Assembly (NCBI GenBank): GCA_021732045.1 | Contig: JAKFWK010000003.1 | Span: forward strand, 367,659-431,658 | DNA: 64,000 nucleotides | From: Sulfurimonas sp. | GTDB lineage: Bacteria; Campylobacterota; Campylobacteria; Campylobacterales; Sulfurimonadaceae | Direction: 5' to 3' | In this document: piece by piece, positions 44,645-52,986 of the stretch | Numbering within the stretch: position 1 is the stretch's first letter | How the letters are laid out: every line of letters starts with the position of its first letter | Notes under the pieces: model-generated | Database searches by the model: none | What the model was told of the DNA's origin: nothing | The model's input: the letters and a program-made list of their open reading frames with translations, nothing else | Position numbers and translations under genes: made by a program

Positions 44645-45766
44645 TTAGCCTATTTTATGGGCTTTCCCTATAACTTCTTTTTCATTTGTGCCCGTTTTGA
44701 GCCCAAACAAATCAAATTTTTCTTCGATTTTTATCTCTTCTGACTTAATAAATTTTGCATATCGTGTCAAAAGCATCTGTGTCGAAGTGTGACCCATAAG
44801 ACGAGATATATCGGTGATCTTCATCGTTCCGCTGTTTAGCATTTGAACGGCAAACGTGTGCCGTGTATTCTTCTGCTGACGATAGGGTATCCCTAATCGT
44901 TTGAGCATCGGTATCCAACGCGCATCGCGTAGGGAGGTCGCATCGTTAAACGCTGATCCCGTCGTTTTTGATACAAATAGATAACTACCTGACAATCCCG
45001 TATATCGGTATTGATCTTGAAGATAAGACCAAAGGGTGTCAAAGATCGGTATTTGACGAACTGAACCGATAGTCTTTGGTGTCGTTTCCGATCCTTGCGA
45101 TATTGACCGTCTAACATGAATTTTTCGTTTGTTCATGTCGATATCAGACCATTTTAGTGCCAGAATCTCACCGATCCGCATCCCCGTATAAAACGCAACC
45201 GCTAAATAGTTTCGATACCAATCCTCAGACCCATTAAGCATGAGTGCGACTTCTTCCACCGTAAACGGTTCAATATCAGGCTTCACCCGTGCAGGTAATC
45301 GGATCGCATCGACTGGATTACGGTTGATAATCTCATCCTCAAACGCATAGCGAAAGATCATACGAATGATCGTAAGCTTTTCGGCAACGGTTTTTGTTAC
45401 CACTTTTTCAAGTTGCTTATTAACCCATATTCGCACATCGGTTGTCTTGATTTGGTCAATCTGTTGACCGCCAAAAAAAGGGATAATCTCATTTTTTAGT
45501 ATTCGAGTGTATTTACCAAAGGTATGCTCTTTGAGACGGTTTTGTTGTTCACTCAGATAAATATCCGCATAGTGATCAAACTTTGGGATGACTTTTTCTA
45601 TCTCTTTTTGACCATACTTGAGCTCAAAGTTCAACTCAGGTATGATTTTGTTTTCAATGAACTTGCGGTTTTCTTTTGTATCAGGTAGCCCCGTACTTTT
45701 TCGGACTCGGTCGAACCCGTGATAGTACGTCAGATACAGAGTCCCCGCTCTGCTGTAAAGTTTCAT
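44645..45766 (-). CDS. Tyrosine integrase of the tRNA-Leu element
   Basis: About 373 residues: N-terminal arm-binding part (YSRAGTLYLTYYHGFDRVRKSTG), core-binding domain, then the catalytic domain with Arg in YTGMRIGEILALKW, RHTFAVQML, LMGHTSTQMLLTRYAK (His and Tyr). The second box reads KNTRH, so the usual His of H-x-x-R is Lys, a substitution known among tyrosine recombinases. ATG 45766 is preferred; the upstream frame overlaps xis more deeply. It ends 5 bp from attL and overlaps the xis gene by 86 bp. Confidence 0.93.
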   Translation of the reverse strand: MKLYSRAGTLYLTYYHGFDRVRKSTGLPDTKENRKFIENKIIPELNFELKYGQKEIEKVIPKFDHYADIYLSEQQNRLKEHTFGKYTRILKNEIIPFFGGQQIDQIKTTDVRIWVNKQLEKVVTKTVAEKLTIIRMIFRYAFEDEIINRNPVDAIRLPARVKPDIEPFTVEEVALMLNGSEDWYRNYLAVAFYTGMRIGEILALKWSDIDMNKRKIHVRRSISQGSETTPKTIGSVRQIPIFDTLWSYLQDQYRYTGLSGSYLFVSKTTGSAFNDATSLRDARWIPMLKRLGIPYRQQKNTRHTFAVQMLNSGTMKITDISRLMGHTSTQMLLTRYAKFIKSEEIKIEEKFDLFGLKTGTNEKEVIGKAHKIG

Positions 45767-45956
45767 GCGCGATATCCTTTCCTCGCATCCACTTTTCCAA
45801 CTCAATAGCGTCAAATCGTATTATACCTGTTGAGCCGTTAGGTTTGAAATAATGGACATTTAAACGGAATGTTCCGTCGTGAATTTTCTTTTTAAGATAT
45901 GAACCTGATACATCGAGAAATTCGGCTGCTGCTTCATATTTAAGAAAACGTTTCAT
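45681..45956 (-). CDS. Excisionase-like small DNA-binding protein
   Basis: From ATG 45956 the product has 91 residues with a helix-turn-helix of the excisionase type (FLKYEAAAEFLDVSGSYLKKKIHDGTF) and a wing (GIIRFDAIELEKWMRGKDI). Xis proteins direct excision by the neighbouring integrase. It overlaps int by 86 bp. The longer frame upstream of ATG 45956 has unlike composition and is not used. Confidence 0.8.
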   Translation of the reverse strand: MKRFLKYEAAAEFLDVSGSYLKKKIHDGTFRLNVHYFKPNGSTGIIRFDAIELEKWMRGKDIAHETLQQSGDSVSDVLSRVRPSPKKYGAT

Positions 45957-45999
45957 GGTAGTGCTGCCAATTTTTGGATTATCTTGATAGTATTTGCTA

Positions 46000-46206
46000 T
46001 TAGATACATTTTTGCTCTCGTTTGCCGGTATTTTTATGTACCCGATTTCTCTCCAAAAAATCCACAATGTCCAATACTTTATAGACAATCGAAGGTCCGA
46101 ATTTTGTGTAAGGTAGTTTTCCTTCACTACGATAATTGGCAAGTGTTCCTTTGGAAAATCCAAATTTCACCATGACTTCATGGTCTGTTATGTAATCTTC
46201 AAGCAT
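46000..46206 (-). CDS. AlpA/HTH_17-type regulator
   Basis: The 68-residue product has one helix-turn-helix (ITDHEVMVKFGFSKGTLANYRSEGKLPYTKFG) of the AlpA or HTH_17 type, common as excision activators in islands. Its ATG overlaps the end of the RepA-like gene by 8 nt, so repA-alpA-xis-int form one minus-strand operon. Confidence 0.8.
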   Translation of the reverse strand: MLEDYITDHEVMVKFGFSKGTLANYRSEGKLPYTKFGPSIVYKVLDIVDFLERNRVHKNTGKREQKCI

Positions 46207-47434
46207 ATTTTTCTCCTATATCTGAGTTATCTGATGTATTGGATGCAGTTGTCTGATTTTGAAAAGCCCTATTTATGGGGTTATCGGACTTATCTGAGTT
46301 ATCTGATGGTTTATTAGAGGAAATCAAAGCAAAAACATTTTTATTGTTTTGCTCTTTGAGTATTTCTGCAATCCAGTATTTACCTTTCCCCTCTTGGATG
46401 ACTCGATTGATTCGATCCTTGGCGAATCCCATATCAGAGATATATTTCATGATCTCCGAGTAGTTGGGTTTACCTTCAAAATTACCGATAAAATCAATGA
46501 TCTCTATACGCATCATTTCATCTTCATTGGTCTCTTTTGCCCACGCCAAATCAACTTTTGTGAGGGTATGTATTTGATCCTGATACTGAAAGGCGATTTC
46601 TTCAAGTTTGCCCACACGATTTTTGAGAGGTTTAAAAATGAATGCTTTACGAAATTCGTTGTATTTCAATAAAACGGCATTGCTGGTATCCTCTTCAAAG
46701 GCACTTGAACCCGCGTATTGCAGTTCTTGAAAATCACGCTGTGGTTTATTGGTATGATGTAGGAAAATGACGGTAGCCCCTTGTTTTCGTAATCCCTTCC
46801 AAATATCCATAATTTCGGAGACATCTTTATTCTTGTCACGGTCGCCTTTGCCCATAAAATTTTTTATCGAGTCTATGACTACTAAAGTATCGTGCAAGTT
46901 CGTTGTTTTCAGCATCTTGATAAGTTGCCACATTTGGATTTTAGTTGAGTTTGATTCGTGAATGTAGCGGAACTTTTTTCCGTGTCGTTGTTTGATCTGT
47001 GGGATACCACGTTCATTAAGTGTTGCGCTTCCATTGTCAGCATCCATATAGACGACCTGATCAACTGTTTTATCCAAAAGTGCCATATTGCATATAGCCG
47101 ATGCCATAAGACTTTTGCCTTGCCCAGGTTTTGCCGCAATCATCAAAATATCTGCTTTGACGACAACACTATCAAGAAGGTATTGAATTTCAGCCACTTC
47201 AATTTTTCCAATATCAAGATCGAATTGATCAAGTACGCCTTCTAGTTTTTTTTCGCTTCCTTCAATGTTCTCAGATTGAAGACGGCTCCGAAGTTTTAAA
47301 ATCTCTTGATGGATTTGTTCGATTTCATCAAAGGTTATAAACTCGTTTTGTGTGAGTTCTTCGAGATTAGCTATCTGCGATTTGATCGCTTCGTGCTCTT
47401 TAACTCTCTGTTGAATTTTTGCTATAATATCCAT
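46199..47434 (-). CDS. RepA-like AAA/RecA-fold ATPase (replication helicase)
   Basis: The 411-residue product has an N-terminal coiled coil (residues 1-70), then a RecA-like core with Walker A AAKPGQGKS near 119, VVYMDADNG near 147, Walker B LVVIDSIKNF near 206 and IFLHHTNKP near 246, as in plasmid RepA and other DnaB-like helicases. The C-terminal tail is a Ser/Asp/Asn repeat (SDNSDKSDNP). It may allow transient replication of the excised element. Confidence 0.82.
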   Translation of the reverse strand: MDIIAKIQQRVKEHEAIKSQIANLEELTQNEFITFDEIEQIHQEILKLRSRLQSENIEGSEKKLEGVLDQFDLDIGKIEVAEIQYLLDSVVVKADILMIAAKPGQGKSLMASAICNMALLDKTVDQVVYMDADNGSATLNERGIPQIKQRHGKKFRYIHESNSTKIQMWQLIKMLKTTNLHDTLVVIDSIKNFMGKGDRDKNKDVSEIMDIWKGLRKQGATVIFLHHTNKPQRDFQELQYAGSSAFEEDTSNAVLLKYNEFRKAFIFKPLKNRVGKLEEIAFQYQDQIHTLTKVDLAWAKETNEDEMMRIEIIDFIGNFEGKPNYSEIMKYISDMGFAKDRINRVIQEGKGKYWIAEILKEQNNKNVFALISSNKPSDNSDKSDNPINRAFQNQTTASNTSDNSDIGEKYA

Positions 47435-47708
47435 ATTTGATATTTCCTTGTTTGCTTAACGGGGGTCAAATTAGGAATCAAAGGGTGCTCCAACACTGTT
47501 TGATTCAACTGCACTTTTTACTGCCGACTTTTGATAATCGTTCCTTTATTGATTTGCACTAGCTTGGAAAAATTCAGAATCTATACTATTTATTCAAAAT
47601 GCGGTATGATTCATTTAGAATCATTAATTATATTGCTCGTTATGAATAATACAATATTCGTCATTATGAGCAATATAATCTTAAATAAGCTTTAATAAAG
47701 AGTCTTCC
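47435..47708 (+). promoter_or_regulatory. Intergenic region with two operators of the CI-like regulator
   Basis: At 47607-47623 TGATTC and GAATCA form a perfect 17-bp dyad. At 47627-47679 19-bp arms match at 17 positions (ATTATATTGCTC and GAGCAATATAAT are perfect) around a 15-bp centre. The region lies between the repA operon and the divergent regulator, so it could control both. Confidence 0.65.
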
Positions 47709-48440
47709 ATGCAAATTGATGCTAAATTATTTTTATTACGTCTTAGAGTTGCTCTCGATGTTAAAAGCAATGTTGAGCTTGCAAAAGTTTTGGATGTCCC
47801 TTATTCAACCCTGAATACTTGGCTTACACGTAATTCATTACCATTGGAAGCAATAATTAGCAACCCTGTTTGTGATAATGTATCGGTAGATATGCTACTT
47901 GCTAAAGAAGATAGTGACGTAATTGAATTTTCAAAATTTCCAACTCTTGTTGCCGCGATGGATATAGCCACAATTACAGAGGAGGGTGTTTTAAGACTTA
48001 ATGCGTTACTTGATAGTTTTATAATCGAAGAAATCATTCAAAAATTATTGAGTGAGTACGCGAATAGTAAAAGTAAGATGCCTAATAATATTCTTACGAG
48101 GATGAAACGCCTTCTTTTTAATGTGACAGATGGTAGATTTTTGATGCTACTGGATGAAATGCTTGGTAAAATCGAGTTAACAAAGAGCGATAATGCACAC
48201 GATAAAATTCAAGAATTAATCAGTGGAGATTTTCTTCATCCATTATTATCTAAGCCTGCATTTAAGGAATCTGAGAAAATGGCATTTCAAGCATGGGCTG
48301 AAGATTTAAGTGTAGAAGAAGCAGAGTTTTTAGTTACGAATGCAGTGAAAATACATAAAAGTTTAAAGACATTAATCCCTAAAATCTCAAAAAGGAATAG
48401 TGCTTTTGATGTTGCAGTAATGAAGAAACTCACGTCATAA
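47709..48440 (+). CDS. CI-like transcriptional regulator
   Basis: In the 243-residue product, residues 5-70 resemble the N-terminal domain of phage CI repressors (RLRVALDVKSNVELAKVLDVPYSTLNTWLTRNSLP). The remaining 170 residues are helical and lack a LexA-type peptidase motif, so induction by RecA self-cleavage is unlikely. It is divergent from the repA-int operon and faces two strong dyads; it probably represses mobility genes. Confidence 0.7.
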   Translation: MQIDAKLFLLRLRVALDVKSNVELAKVLDVPYSTLNTWLTRNSLPLEAIISNPVCDNVSVDMLLAKEDSDVIEFSKFPTLVAAMDIATITEEGVLRLNALLDSFIIEEIIQKLLSEYANSKSKMPNNILTRMKRLLFNVTDGRFLMLLDEMLGKIELTKSDNAHDKIQELISGDFLHPLLSKPAFKESEKMAFQAWAEDLSVEEAEFLVTNAVKIHKSLKTLIPKISKRNSAFDVAVMKKLTS

Positions 48441-48441
48441 G

Positions 48442-48531
48442 TTAGAAGAAATTCTCAATAGCTTTTCTAAACGACGGGATAAATAGCGTAAAAATAACAA
48501 ATAAAATCGCTACAATAAAAAATTCTATCAA
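48442..48531 (-). CDS. Small single-span membrane peptide (29 residues)
   Basis: A TTG frame begins inside the relaxase stop codon, with GAGGAGGG about 9 nt before it. The product (MIEFFIVAILFVIFTLFIP, then SFRKAIENFF) is one membrane helix with a basic tail. Coupling to the relaxase gene and the strong Shine-Dalgarno support it, but it is short. Confidence 0.45.
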   Translation of the reverse strand: MIEFFIVAILFVIFTLFIPSFRKAIENFF

Positions 48532-50042
48532 CGCTCTATCCCTCCTCGATTTTTTTCTTTTTGATGTTCTAATCTCTCTTGTTCTTTTTGAGCTTTTAAA
48601 AGCTCTGTACGCTCTTTTTGTACTTCGCTTATGGATTTCCCAGTAAATTTGCTTAAAACGCTTTTTAAAGCTGTTTCCGCTCGCTCTTTAATGGCTTTTA
48701 GAGCTTTTATAATCCCATTTTTTTCTTGGTGGAGCTTTTGGTGTTCATTTTCCCGCTCTTTTACTTTTTGAATAAATATGTCTTTGTCAAATACGTTTTT
48801 TGTCTCGGTAGTGAAAAGGGTTTTTTCCTCGATGCGTTTGTATGAAGCTTTGACGAGTTCATCTATCGGATCGATCTCTCGTCCGTTCGCATCTTTTTTG
48901 ATGAGTTCCTTTTCGCCCGTCGGGGCGTAGATTGGTTTTTCAAGTTCTTCAACAATCTTTAAAAGCTCTTCAACGGTATCAGCTTTTGGAACGTCGGCAG
49001 ATTTTGCCTCCTTGAGCTGTGCTGTCAGCTCTTTGTATTTCGCTTCCATTTGAGCGTAATCCGCTCTTGTAGCTCCTTGCTCTTTGAGTTGTGAGCGTTC
49101 CTCTTTCTGCGCTTCCTTGAGCGCTTGTATCTCCTCTTTGAGGCTCTTGTTTTCTTTTTCAGAGACTTCGAGACGTTTAGAGAGGGTATCCGTTTCGATA
49201 CTATCCCCTACAATTTCTTTCATCTCCTCACGCATTTTGAGCCGTTCTCTGATTGGTAAACTACTGTATTGTTCGCCTATAGATTGTTCTGATTTTAGCC
49301 CTTTCTCAAGAGCTTTGATTTTTTCATTTCGTACTGCTTTGTGCTGTGTCTTGATCTGTTCAACTGGCGTACGTTTTTTGATCGCTTTTTCGGGATTGTA
49401 TTCAAGCTTTAGAATGTGTGCTGCCGTTTTGATACGGTCGTTAAGCTCGTTGTGTTTCATTCGTCCCGTTTTACCCGTTTCTAAATCGAACATTGAGAAC
49501 TTAACGTGGGCGTGGATATTGTGTATCGGCTTGAAATCGTTGATCTCCACTTGCTCATTGAACTCATGCTTTTTAGGCTTATAGCTTGGTTTCATTTCGA
49601 GGGATTCGGCAAGGGGGACAATATACCATCCGTCCTCTTTTTGGAGTATGTCTTTTGTCGGATAGTAAGTAATCCCGTTTTTGTCCTCGAAGTGTCCCTC
49701 ATCTTTGTGTATGGATAGCTCGGTGATGTAGTGACCGCCGTATCTTTTGTTTAGGGTGTCAAAAACTTTTTGAACGTCGGCTTCGGTATGGTGATCTTCG
49801 AGAGTTAGAACGGTCTCTTTGATGAGTGCATCGATCTGTTTTTGTTGCATTTTTTGACCCGTGACCTCTTGATATTTGACCTTAGCCAGTTCAAGAAAAT
49901 CACTGTCGGAGTGACGTAGATCGTAGCTGTTTTCGTTTCCATCTTTGAAGCCGATCAAGTAGTCTGGCATATCTTCTCTGGAGTTGTGAGCACTCGAATG
50001 TGCGGTTGCTTTGAGGACGGAAAACGTTGCTGATTTTGCCAT
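48528..50042 (-). CDS. Mobilization relaxase
   Basis: In the 504-residue product, the N-terminal 230 residues show the relaxase pattern: ELSIHKDEGHFEDKNG near 105 and the metal-binding HNIHAHVKF near 176-184. The C-terminal half is a long Glu/Lys-rich coiled coil. Relaxases nick oriT and pilot the strand into the recipient. The tyrosine used is not certain from the sequence; the HxH motif is closest to the MobV/MobL types. A nested palindrome upstream of the start codon is the likely oriT. Confidence 0.85.
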   Translation of the reverse strand: MAKSATFSVLKATAHSSAHNSREDMPDYLIGFKDGNENSYDLRHSDSDFLELAKVKYQEVTGQKMQQKQIDALIKETVLTLEDHHTEADVQKVFDTLNKRYGGHYITELSIHKDEGHFEDKNGITYYPTKDILQKEDGWYIVPLAESLEMKPSYKPKKHEFNEQVEINDFKPIHNIHAHVKFSMFDLETGKTGRMKHNELNDRIKTAAHILKLEYNPEKAIKKRTPVEQIKTQHKAVRNEKIKALEKGLKSEQSIGEQYSSLPIRERLKMREEMKEIVGDSIETDTLSKRLEVSEKENKSLKEEIQALKEAQKEERSQLKEQGATRADYAQMEAKYKELTAQLKEAKSADVPKADTVEELLKIVEELEKPIYAPTGEKELIKKDANGREIDPIDELVKASYKRIEEKTLFTTETKNVFDKDIFIQKVKERENEHQKLHQEKNGIIKALKAIKERAETALKSVLSKFTGKSISEVQKERTELLKAQKEQERLEHQKEKNRGGIER

Positions 50043-50064
50043 CTGCGCTATCCTTTTTTAAGTG

Positions 50065-50158
50065 CCCTTGTGGTGCTTGAAAAACAACTGTACCGATAGG
50101 TGCGTAGTTGCAACTACGCACCTTAAAAGGTACTTGTTGCAAAATTATACCACAAGGG
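50065..50158. other. Candidate oriT: nested palindrome upstream of the relaxase
   Basis: A 24-bp perfect palindrome at 50099-50122 (GGTGCGTAGTTG and its complement) is flanked by CAAC-GTACC and GGTAC-TTGTTG arms and, outermost, CCCTTGTGGT (50065-50074) and ACCACAAGGG (50149-50158). It lies 23 bp before the relaxase start. Such nested dyads mark origins of transfer. Confidence 0.65.
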
Positions 50159-50191
50159 TATTATTTCGGAAAGGCAAGGGGAGTGGGAAAG

Positions 50192-50314
50192 TTACTTTTT
50201 GAATTTATCGATAATCCAAAAAAACGGCATCAAAAGTGTCATTACAACTTTTAAAAGTAGGGGATCACCACCACCGATATGTGTAGGTTCTTCATCTTTA
50301 TTTTTGTTTATCAT
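50192..50314 (-). CDS. Small membrane protein (40 residues)
   Basis: An ATG overlaps the upstream stop by ATGA, so it is coupled. The product starts MINKNKDEEPTHIGGGDPLL and ends in one membrane helix (VVMTLLMPFFWIIDKF) plus Lys residues. It follows the 90-residue gene and precedes the oriT candidate. No family is recognised. Confidence 0.55.
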   Translation of the reverse strand: MINKNKDEEPTHIGGGDPLLLKVVMTLLMPFFWIIDKFKK

Positions 50315-50583
50315 TTACTACCATCCAAAATAACAACCGTTTCCTTATTCTCTATTAGAATATAGGCGGTAACTGTCATTAGTATTTTGCCATATTTCTC
50401 TACTCGCTTAACTTCAATATCATTCGGATTGATACCACGTTTTTTGGCTTGTTTTTCTGTAATAAATTCAAAATTGATAAATTTTGGAGGAGTGATGTCA
50501 CCATCTTCAGTAATATAATGAATGTCTTTTAAGAGTTCGGCACTTTTTCTAATATCTGATACTTCTTTTAACCATGCTCTCAT
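50311..50583 (-). CDS. Hypothetical protein of the mobility module (90 residues)
   Basis: The soluble product contains SDIRKSAELLKDIHYITEDGD and TEKQAKKRGINPNDIEVKRVEK, then a beta-like C-terminus (MTVTAYILIENKETVVIL). No family is recognised. It is followed by a coupled 40-residue membrane protein and preceded by the EexN-like gene, so it probably belongs to transfer or exclusion functions. Confidence 0.6.
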   Translation of the reverse strand: MRAWLKEVSDIRKSAELLKDIHYITEDGDITPPKFINFEFITEKQAKKRGINPNDIEVKRVEKYGKILMTVTAYILIENKETVVILDGSK

Positions 50584-50605
50584 TTAGATGTAACCTTTAT
50601 TATTA

Positions 50606-50881
50606 TCACCACGTTTTTAGGACTTTTTCATCGCCCTTGATCGGTTTTGAGCCACCGCTATGGAAAAGCGCAGATGAAGCGTTCATACAGTTTTGATATT
50701 CGGGTGATGGGCTAAGTTGCGTTCCCTGTAAAGTACCGTTCTCTTTTTTAATTTTGCACTCATCTTTTACTGCTTTCGCTTCGTCGAGGTGTGCTTTAAA
50801 ATAATCGACACTCTGAACATCTTGCCCACACCCCGTTAATAGAAATAAAATACCCGTTAAATAAATTAATGATGTTTTCAT
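50606..50881 (-). CDS. EexN-family entry-exclusion lipoprotein
   Basis: From ATG 50881 the 91-residue product has a lipoprotein signal (TGILFLLTGCGQ) and the EexN pattern VDYFKAHLDEAKAVKDECK followed by YQNCMNASSA. EexN lipoproteins block entry of a second copy of a conjugative element. The longer upstream frame overlaps the divergent regulator and is not used. Presence of an exclusion gene in an element without a visible transfer apparatus is notable. Confidence 0.8.
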   Translation of the reverse strand: MKTSLIYLTGILFLLTGCGQDVQSVDYFKAHLDEAKAVKDECKIKKENGTLQGTQLSPSPEYQNCMNASSALFHSGGSKPIKGDEKVLKTW

Positions 50882-50963
50882 TGCAAGTCCTATAGGAAGT
50901 TGATTGATGATAGTAACTGCTATAAACTTAGAACAATCTAAAGTCCAGTGGGAAGTTACTTGT

Positions 50964-51206
50964 ATGTCATCTCGAAAAACACTCCCTATCGAAGAATTGC
51001 ATTTCAAAATCGGACAAAATGTAAAGAAGTATCGAGAAGAAAAAGGGTTCACACAGTTGGACTTATCTCATGAGATAGGGCATAGTACCACCACGATCAT
51101 ATCCCTTGCAGAAATCGGGAAACGCAAGCACTTCAATATCCAACAACTTTATCAAATCTCTATCGCTCTTGATGTCGATATATGTAAATTTTTTGAGATA
51201 GATTAA
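50964..51206 (+). CDS. XRE-type helix-turn-helix regulator
   Basis: The product has 80 residues from ATG 50964 (GGGAAG lies about 8 nt upstream), with an HTH (GQNVKKYREEKGFTQLDLSHEIG, then KHFNIQQLYQISIALDVDICKFF). It is divergent from the EexN gene and about 140 bp before the type III restriction-modification operon, so it may be a control protein for either. It resembles the regulator at 43169-43522. Confidence 0.82.
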   Translation: MSSRKTLPIEELHFKIGQNVKKYREEKGFTQLDLSHEIGHSTTTIISLAEIGKRKHFNIQQLYQISIALDVDICKFFEID

Positions 51207-51233
51207 GCACTTCTTTTAATATCATCTAACGCA

Positions 51234-51308
51234 ATCTAAGACAGGGTTAGCTATAATTTAGAACAGTTAGAGCTAGCTTTATAAATAGGAAGTAGCCCTG
51301 TTTTAGAT
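51234..51308. promoter_or_regulatory. Inverted repeat upstream of the type III modification gene
   Basis: ATCTAAGACAGGG at 51234-51246 is matched by CCCTGTTTTAGAT at 51296-51308, with one mismatch in 13 bp and further partial pairing inside. A spacing of about 50 bp suggests paired operator half-sites, probably for the adjacent XRE regulator. ATCTAA-type motifs recur at 51224 and 51311. Confidence 0.5.
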
Positions 51309-51343
51309 ATAATCTAACTCTTGTATAACCACTAAGGAATGAT

Positions 51344-52984
51344 ATGCCTTCTCTCAACTGGATAGGAAAAAAAGATATTAAAAATCATCATAATCATGTT
51401 GAGTATAGGGTTATTGATTGTAAGGAATCAGTTGGAGATACAGATAATGGCAATTTAATTCTTCAAGGTGACAACCTTTTGGCATTAAAAGCTTTATTGC
51501 CTTATTATGCAGGAAGAGTAAAAACTATTTACATTGATCCTCCATATAATACTGGAAATACTAAATGGATTTACAATGATGCTGTAGATTCTCCAGTAAT
51601 AAAAAAATGGCTTGAAAAAACTGTAGATAAAGAAGATTTAAGTCGTACAGATAAATGGCTTTGTATGATGTATCCCCGTTTGAAGCTTCTTCAGCAGTTT
51701 TTACGTGAAGATGGGGTCATTTTTATTTCAATAGATGATGCTGAACTTCATAACCTAAAAGCAATTTGTCATGAAATATTTGGGGCTAAAAACTGGATTG
51801 AGACATTTATCTGGAATACTGACGGAAATATTGATAATCAACGTAAAATTAAAAATAATCATGAATACATATTGGCTTATGCTAAAGACATTAATCTTTT
51901 TAAATCTCCAAAGATCATTGATCCAAATATTGAGGAAGAGAGTAAGCTTTTTAATGAATATATTGAAAATACAATTGTAAAAAATGGTACTAAAAATCCA
52001 GCGAGTGACATAGTGATTCCTATTGGGTTCCCGTGTGATTTTGAACAAGGTGTTATATCTCATGACAGTAAGGGTTTTCCTAATATTTCAAATGATATAC
52101 ATGTTAAAAACTATAGAACAATTAATGAGGGAATTTTAAACAGTGGTTGGAGTTCAAAAAATTTATTTTTACAATTTATCGAAAATAATTATAAACCAAT
52201 TATTGATACAAAAGGTCAAGAGACAGTATTCAAATTAAAACAATCGGGTGCACCATATGCTTTTAAAAAGCGACTTGAGGATCAAAGTCATGTTCTATCT
52301 GTTCTAAAAAATATGGGTTCTACGCAACAAATGAATAGTTTTTTGGAAAAGCTTGGTCTTGAGTTTGATTATCCAAAACCTTTAAATTTAATTAAGTATT
52401 TGTTATCTATAAATGATGATCCAAATGGTATATTTTTGGACTCGTTTGCTGGAACTGGAACTACAGCTAATGCTATTCTTGAAATGAATAAAGATGGTGG
52501 GAATAGAAAATTTATTCTTATTGAAATGCTTGATTATGCAAAAACAATCACAGCTGAAAGAAATAAAAAAATTATTGAAGGATATTCTTATACAGATAAG
52601 AAAGGCAAATCTTTCAATGTAGATGGATTAGGTGGGGGGTTTCAGTATTGTGAATTATCGGAACCTCTTCTTGATGAATTTGGCTTATTATCAGATCATG
52701 TTTCTTTTGAAATACTAGCTAAACATATTTATTTCACTGAGTTTGGTGTCGCTCTTCCTCAAGAGCATTTATCAGAGGAAGATCATTACGCTGGTAAATA
52801 TAAAAACAAAGAACTTTTTGTTTATTTAGATCAAGACTTTAACCTTACTGAATTGCATAAAATGACTCAAAAAGAGGCTGATGAATATATTGCTTTTGTA
52901 GATACGTGGAGTATTTCAGAAGATCTTCTTAGAAAATATAATATTACTGTTAAACGATTACCAATAGAGATTAAGGGAGCGTAA
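51344..52984 (+). CDS. mod: Type III restriction-modification methyltransferase
   Basis: Mod is the DNA-recognition and adenine-methylation subunit of type III systems. The 546-residue product shows catalytic motif IV IYIDPPYNTGNTKWIYND near residue 63 before SAM motif I LDSFAGTGTTANAI near 365, the beta-class order, with a central recognition region (about 140-330). The length is near the low end for Mod proteins. res starts 2 nt downstream. Confidence 0.93.
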   Translation: MPSLNWIGKKDIKNHHNHVEYRVIDCKESVGDTDNGNLILQGDNLLALKALLPYYAGRVKTIYIDPPYNTGNTKWIYNDAVDSPVIKKWLEKTVDKEDLSRTDKWLCMMYPRLKLLQQFLREDGVIFISIDDAELHNLKAICHEIFGAKNWIETFIWNTDGNIDNQRKIKNNHEYILAYAKDINLFKSPKIIDPNIEEESKLFNEYIENTIVKNGTKNPASDIVIPIGFPCDFEQGVISHDSKGFPNISNDIHVKNYRTINEGILNSGWSSKNLFLQFIENNYKPIIDTKGQETVFKLKQSGAPYAFKKRLEDQSHVLSVLKNMGSTQQMNSFLEKLGLEFDYPKPLNLIKYLLSINDDPNGIFLDSFAGTGTTANAILEMNKDGGNRKFILIEMLDYAKTITAERNKKIIEGYSYTDKKGKSFNVDGLGGGFQYCELSEPLLDEFGLLSDHVSFEILAKHIYFTEFGVALPQEHLSEEDHYAGKYKNKELFVYLDQDFNLTELHKMTQKEADEYIAFVDTWSISEDLLRKYNITVKRLPIEIKGA

Positions 52985-52986
52985 GA

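Noticed and set aside
45957..46163. N-terminal extension of the excisionase gene
   Set aside because: It overlaps the AlpA-like gene, has unlike composition, and the excisionase homology starts at ATG 45956.
51234..51311. CRISPR-like spacing of ATCTAA motifs
   Set aside because: The motifs are too short and irregular, and no direct repeats of 25-40 bp or cas genes are seen anywhere in the window.
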